From Paramecium pentaurelia (Eukaryota > Ciliophora > Oligohymenophorea > Peniculida > Parameciidae), in assembly GCA_905183005.1 (NCBI GenBank), contig CAJJDO010000134.1, forward strand, positions 17,841-81,840: a DNA stretch of 64,000 nucleotides. The letters are read 5' to 3'. The position numbers were made by a program, and so were the translations under genes. How positions within the stretch are numbered: the first letter of the stretch is position 1; each line of letters begins with the position of its first letter. The notes beneath the pieces were generated by a model. That model was not told the origin of the DNA. It worked only from the letters and a program-made list of their open reading frames with translations, and did not search any database. Shown piece by piece: positions 60,614 through 64,000 of the stretch.

Positions 60614-62502
60614 ATGAAATATTTCTTGTTAATAGCTCTTTTCCTTATAGTATTATCAAGAGAATAAATTGAAGAAGTCGATGGTGTTTTACAACTCACT
60701 AAAAAAAATTTCTAATAAGCTGTTAACGAAAATCCAAGATTATTAGTAAAATTTTATATTAACTCATGTGGATATTGGTATTTATGTATATTTAATCTAT
60801 AAAGCAAAAAAATGAAACCAGTTTTCATTTAATTAGCAGAAATGTTAAAAGATTATGGATTTGTTTTGGGAGAAGTCAATGCTGAAGAATAAAAAACTTT
60901 TACTGCAAAAAATAATGTTAAAGCATATCCAACACTCAAACTTTATAGAAATGGTGTTGTATAAGACTTTCCTAATTAATCAGATTCTGTTGAATTATTG
61001 TTTGAGTTTGCTTTATAAAATGCTTATGATCATATTACTACATTAAATACTTAAGAAGAAGTATATAAATATATTATTTAATCAATTTTAGATTGATCTA
61101 TTCTTAAAAAGATCCAATTTTGCAGTACTCAAATATGTGAATAATGATGATGATTTATAAACAATAGTTGATAAGAATTCTGGAATTAAGTTTGGTATTG
61201 TTGCTAATCCAGAACTTTAATAAGCTCATACATCAAAATATACATTATATTATAAGGAATTACCAACACCACTTAATTATGATGGTGAAATAGATGGATT
61301 ATTAGAATGGATCTCTGTTAATGGATTTCCTAAACTGTTCTCATTTACAGAGGAAGAATTTCTAAAAGCAGAAAAAGATAAAATTCCTTTAGTTGGTGTA
61401 GTTGGTGTAAAAGATAGCTAATTATATGAAACATATAAGACTTTAGCAGAATAGTATGAAAATAAAATTAGATTTATTCTCATTGATCCAAATTAAATTT
61501 TATCAAATAAAAGATTCTAATATTTAATTAAAAAGAAAATAGTTGCTAAAAATGTTATTTATTTTTACAATTTTGAGTAATTTAATTACTAATAATAATA
61601 GAACTAAAAAAACAATTACTGTTGAATTTACAGATGAATCATTTGAAACACATCAATAATTAGTTGAATCTTTATATGATTAATCAATTAATGGTAAAGA
61701 ATCTGAAAATGCTGAATCTGACAAATATTATAAAGGAGATGGTGAAGTTCATGTTTTAACAACATCTAATTTTAAAGAATAGGTTTATGATAATCCTAAT
61801 CATGTATTTGTTAAATTTTATGCACCATGGTGTGGTCATTGCAAAAATTTAGCACCTATTTATGAAGAATTAGCTTAAGAATTGGGTAGAAAAGATATTG
61901 CGATTGCTGAAGTTGATTTTACAGTTGATAGAATTGAAGGCATTGAAGTATAAGGATATCCAACATTAATATTTTTCAAGTCTGAAGAAGGTTAAAAGAA
62001 GAAAATAATTTTTGATGGAATAAGAAGTGTTGAAGGAATGAAAGATTTCTTATTGAGATAATTAGAAAATAATACTGAACCATAAATTTAATTAACTGAA
62101 GAATCTTTAATAGTAAATGAATCTAATAGAGTTGATATACATAATGATGGATAAGTGATTTAATTAACAGCTCAAAATTTTGAATCAATAGTTTTATAAA
62201 GTAAATAAGATGTTTTTGTTAAATTTTATGCTCCTTGGTGTGGACATTGTAAAGCTATGTCAGCAGAATATGTGAAATTAGCAGAAGAATATAAAGATAG
62301 TAAAAATGTGTTAATTGCTGAATTGGATGCTACAGTTCATAAAATACCAATTGTTTAAATTGAAGGATTCCCTACTTTGATTCTTTTTGAGAAGGGAGAA
62401 ACTAAAGTTAAATAACTCTAATTTAGTGGTTAAAGAACTGCATAAATAATTAAAGAGTTTATTGAAGAAAATGGAAGTTTTGCTAAGAAAAAAGATTTGT
62501 GA
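60614..62502 (+). CDS. Protein disulfide isomerase with three redox-active thioredoxin domains
   Basis: Four exons (introns 60778-60804, 61061-61091, 61577-61601) give 601 residues. A signal peptide (KYFLLIALFLIVLSR) is followed by thioredoxin domain 1 with FYINSCGYCKKM (active site CGYC, split by intron 1). Redox-inactive b-type domains follow, then domain 2 with FYAPWCGHCKNL and domain 3 with FYAPWCGHCKAM. The proline facing each active site is present (AYPTL, GYPTL, GFPTL). The C-terminus KKKDL resembles a divergent KDEL-type retrieval signal. It oxidises and isomerises disulfides in the ER. Domain 1 lacks the usual APWCGHC, so its redox potential may differ. Confidence 0.93.
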
Positions 62503-62598
62503 AGTATATATATAAAGATGTTTAATTTAATTTTATTATTAATATTAAAAATATAAAAAGATCTCTAAATTAAGAGAGATATCTAATAATGAAATAAA

Positions 62599-63825
62599 TC
62601 ATTAAATATTTTATAATTTTTTTATCAATCTTCCTTTCCATGGTTTTTATTAGATCTCTTTTGTTGATATTTATTTTCCCTCATAATCCATTTATTTAGT
62701 AGTTATATACTAACCTTGATATGCACTACATGGAATTAATTCTTCTGGTTTCATGAATACTCTTAAAGGTTTTTAATTTTTTTAAACAAATGATTCTTAA
62801 TAGATAGAACGTAATTGATTTGGATATATTTTTGTTATAGTTTAACTAATTTATATGATATTTTTTTTACTGAAATTATTTTTATTTAACATCTTCAGCT
62901 GTTGGTTAATTTTCATCTTTGATTTTCCATATAAATTAATTTCTATAATTAGTTCTATTCATTAAATTGGCTTTAACAGTAGTGCGAAATTGTGGAGCCT
63001 TAAATATATTGGGAGTATAGTCCTTCCAATTGATAAATGTGAGCAAGACTATTGAATAATAATTCGTACATTGTTAGTAGTTTATCCAGTTGGTAAATTG
63101 TGAGATTCATACATAGATTTGGCTGCAGTTCTTGGTCTATCTTATGGTATCCATTTATAATTATCTCTTTAAGTAGAGTTGAATTACATAGATGCAACTG
63201 GTAAAGCAATATTATCATAATGAGATTGTGTTATAATTGGAGTAAAACATTTATTTTATTTTGGTACATAATCGAACCTATTAGATGTTAGCATTCCATA
63301 TGCATAATTTAATTCTAATTTCTTTTTGTATTGACATATGCATTTATTACAAGTACATTTGGCACATGCACATTAAGCAAATATATGGCATAAATATGAT
63401 TAATTGTCTTCTACATATTATTCAATATCTGGAATGTCTTTTAAGTCTTCCTTAAATATTTGTTTGAACTTCTATTCATCACAATAATCCAACCAATCAA
63501 AATCAATTTCAAAACAAAGTGGTTACGTAGTCGTTGAAGATTAATGTGATACAGCAGATTTAGGAGGAGCAGCACATTCCAAATTACTCAAGTTTAATTT
63601 ATCTATGAAAGTGTTTCTTAATTATTCTGCTATCTTATTTGGTTTTATTATTGCTCCATCTTTTTTGTTTTTGTAAAACTTCTTTAATTAAGGTTTTTGT
63701 AACAGACTTGTTGCTCTGTTTCGAAGTTCCTTTTCATTTAGTATATCACTAAACCCAGAAGACTTTGTCATCCTTCCTTATTCTATCTCTCTTCCAATTG
63801 ATACATATGTAGATTTTTTAGACAT
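62599..63825 (-). CDS. SAXO/FAM154-like axonemal microtubule protein
   Basis: About 384 residues. A Cys-rich block at ~145-170 (CHIFAQCACAKCTCNKCICQ) resembles the N-terminal Cys motif of SAXO proteins. Repeated short modules follow, each with a threonine-tyrosine/proline rhythm: TSNRFDYVPKQ, QFNSTQRDNYKWIP, NNDYTPNIFKAPQFRTTVKA, and PCSAYQGQYITTKQMDYEGK, like SAXO Mn modules that staple microtubule protofilaments. Intron 62846-62870 is well supported. Frame continuity also requires removing 63023-63069 (47 nt, GT...AG), unusually long for this genome, or else there is a frameshift. Expected in cilia. The ~130-residue N-terminal extension is unassigned. Confidence 0.55.
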
Positions 63826-64000
63826 TTTTTATTTTTAATTATTTTCACTTTTATGTTTAACAACATGAATCAATTTTGTAAATTTAATAACCATAAAACA
63901 ATATAAATCATTCAAATCAAAGATTATAATCATTTTCATAAAATAAAATAATCTTGATTGATATTTCTAAAAGAAAACCTCTAAAGGATAATAAAATTAA

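Overview
The window is ciliate macronuclear DNA, almost certainly Paramecium or a close relative. Three things show this. Long conserved proteins (ribosomal proteins, eIF3d, PDI, ABC transporter) read through only if TAA and TAG encode glutamine and TGA is the sole stop. About sixty introns can be placed by reading frame; nearly all are 22-33 nt, start GTA or GTT and end AG, which is the Paramecium size class. The DNA is very AT-rich, with genes packed tens of bases apart on both strands. Because standard-code translation breaks at every TAA/TAG, the gene models here were rebuilt by hand with code 6 and intron removal. In nearly all spliced models the exon total is a multiple of three.

Layout. 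1-3 kb: AT-rich, gene-poor, with a divergent Bax-inhibitor-like membrane protein. 3-9.1 kb: protein kinase, mitochondrial uL13, nuclear poly(A)-binding protein, VAP-like tail-anchored protein, a small coiled coil and a RING-H2 protein. 9.3-14.3 kb (minus strand): divergent kinesin, cyclic-nucleotide-binding-domain protein, DHHC palmitoyltransferase. 14.3-20.9 kb: GBP/atlastin-like GTPase, EF-hand protein, long coiled coil, RBM42-like RNA-binding protein, membrane RING protein. 21.5-28.2 kb: MORN protein and two large tandem paralogues of an unrecognised family. 28.2-34.4 kb: compact ABCA-type transporter and Upf1-like helicase. 34.4-36 kb: two weak ORFs. 36-40.4 kb: coiled coil, TauE/SafE transporter, F-box protein. 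40.4-41.7 kb: decayed gene. 41.7-49.5 kb: LSm14-MORN protein, Bro1/ALIX, eIF3d, eS4, small unknown, eL28. 49.6-56.4 kb: four-TM protein, WD-repeat-like protein, otubain-like protein and an OSCA/TMEM63-like channel interrupted by a perfect 1028-bp duplication around a single N, most likely an assembly error. 56.5-63.8 kb: two unknown proteins, PH-domain kinase, ankyrin protein, three-thioredoxin PDI and a SAXO-like axonemal protein.

There is no operon logic or mobile-element cargo. It is ordinary housekeeping and ciliary gene content with a few unusual architectures: the LSm14-MORN gene, the tandem unknown paralogues, a kinesin with eroded nucleotide-sensing motifs, and head-to-head gene pairs with start codons only 20-24 bp apart. 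I saw no tRNA, rRNA, CRISPR, transposase or telomeric repeat.
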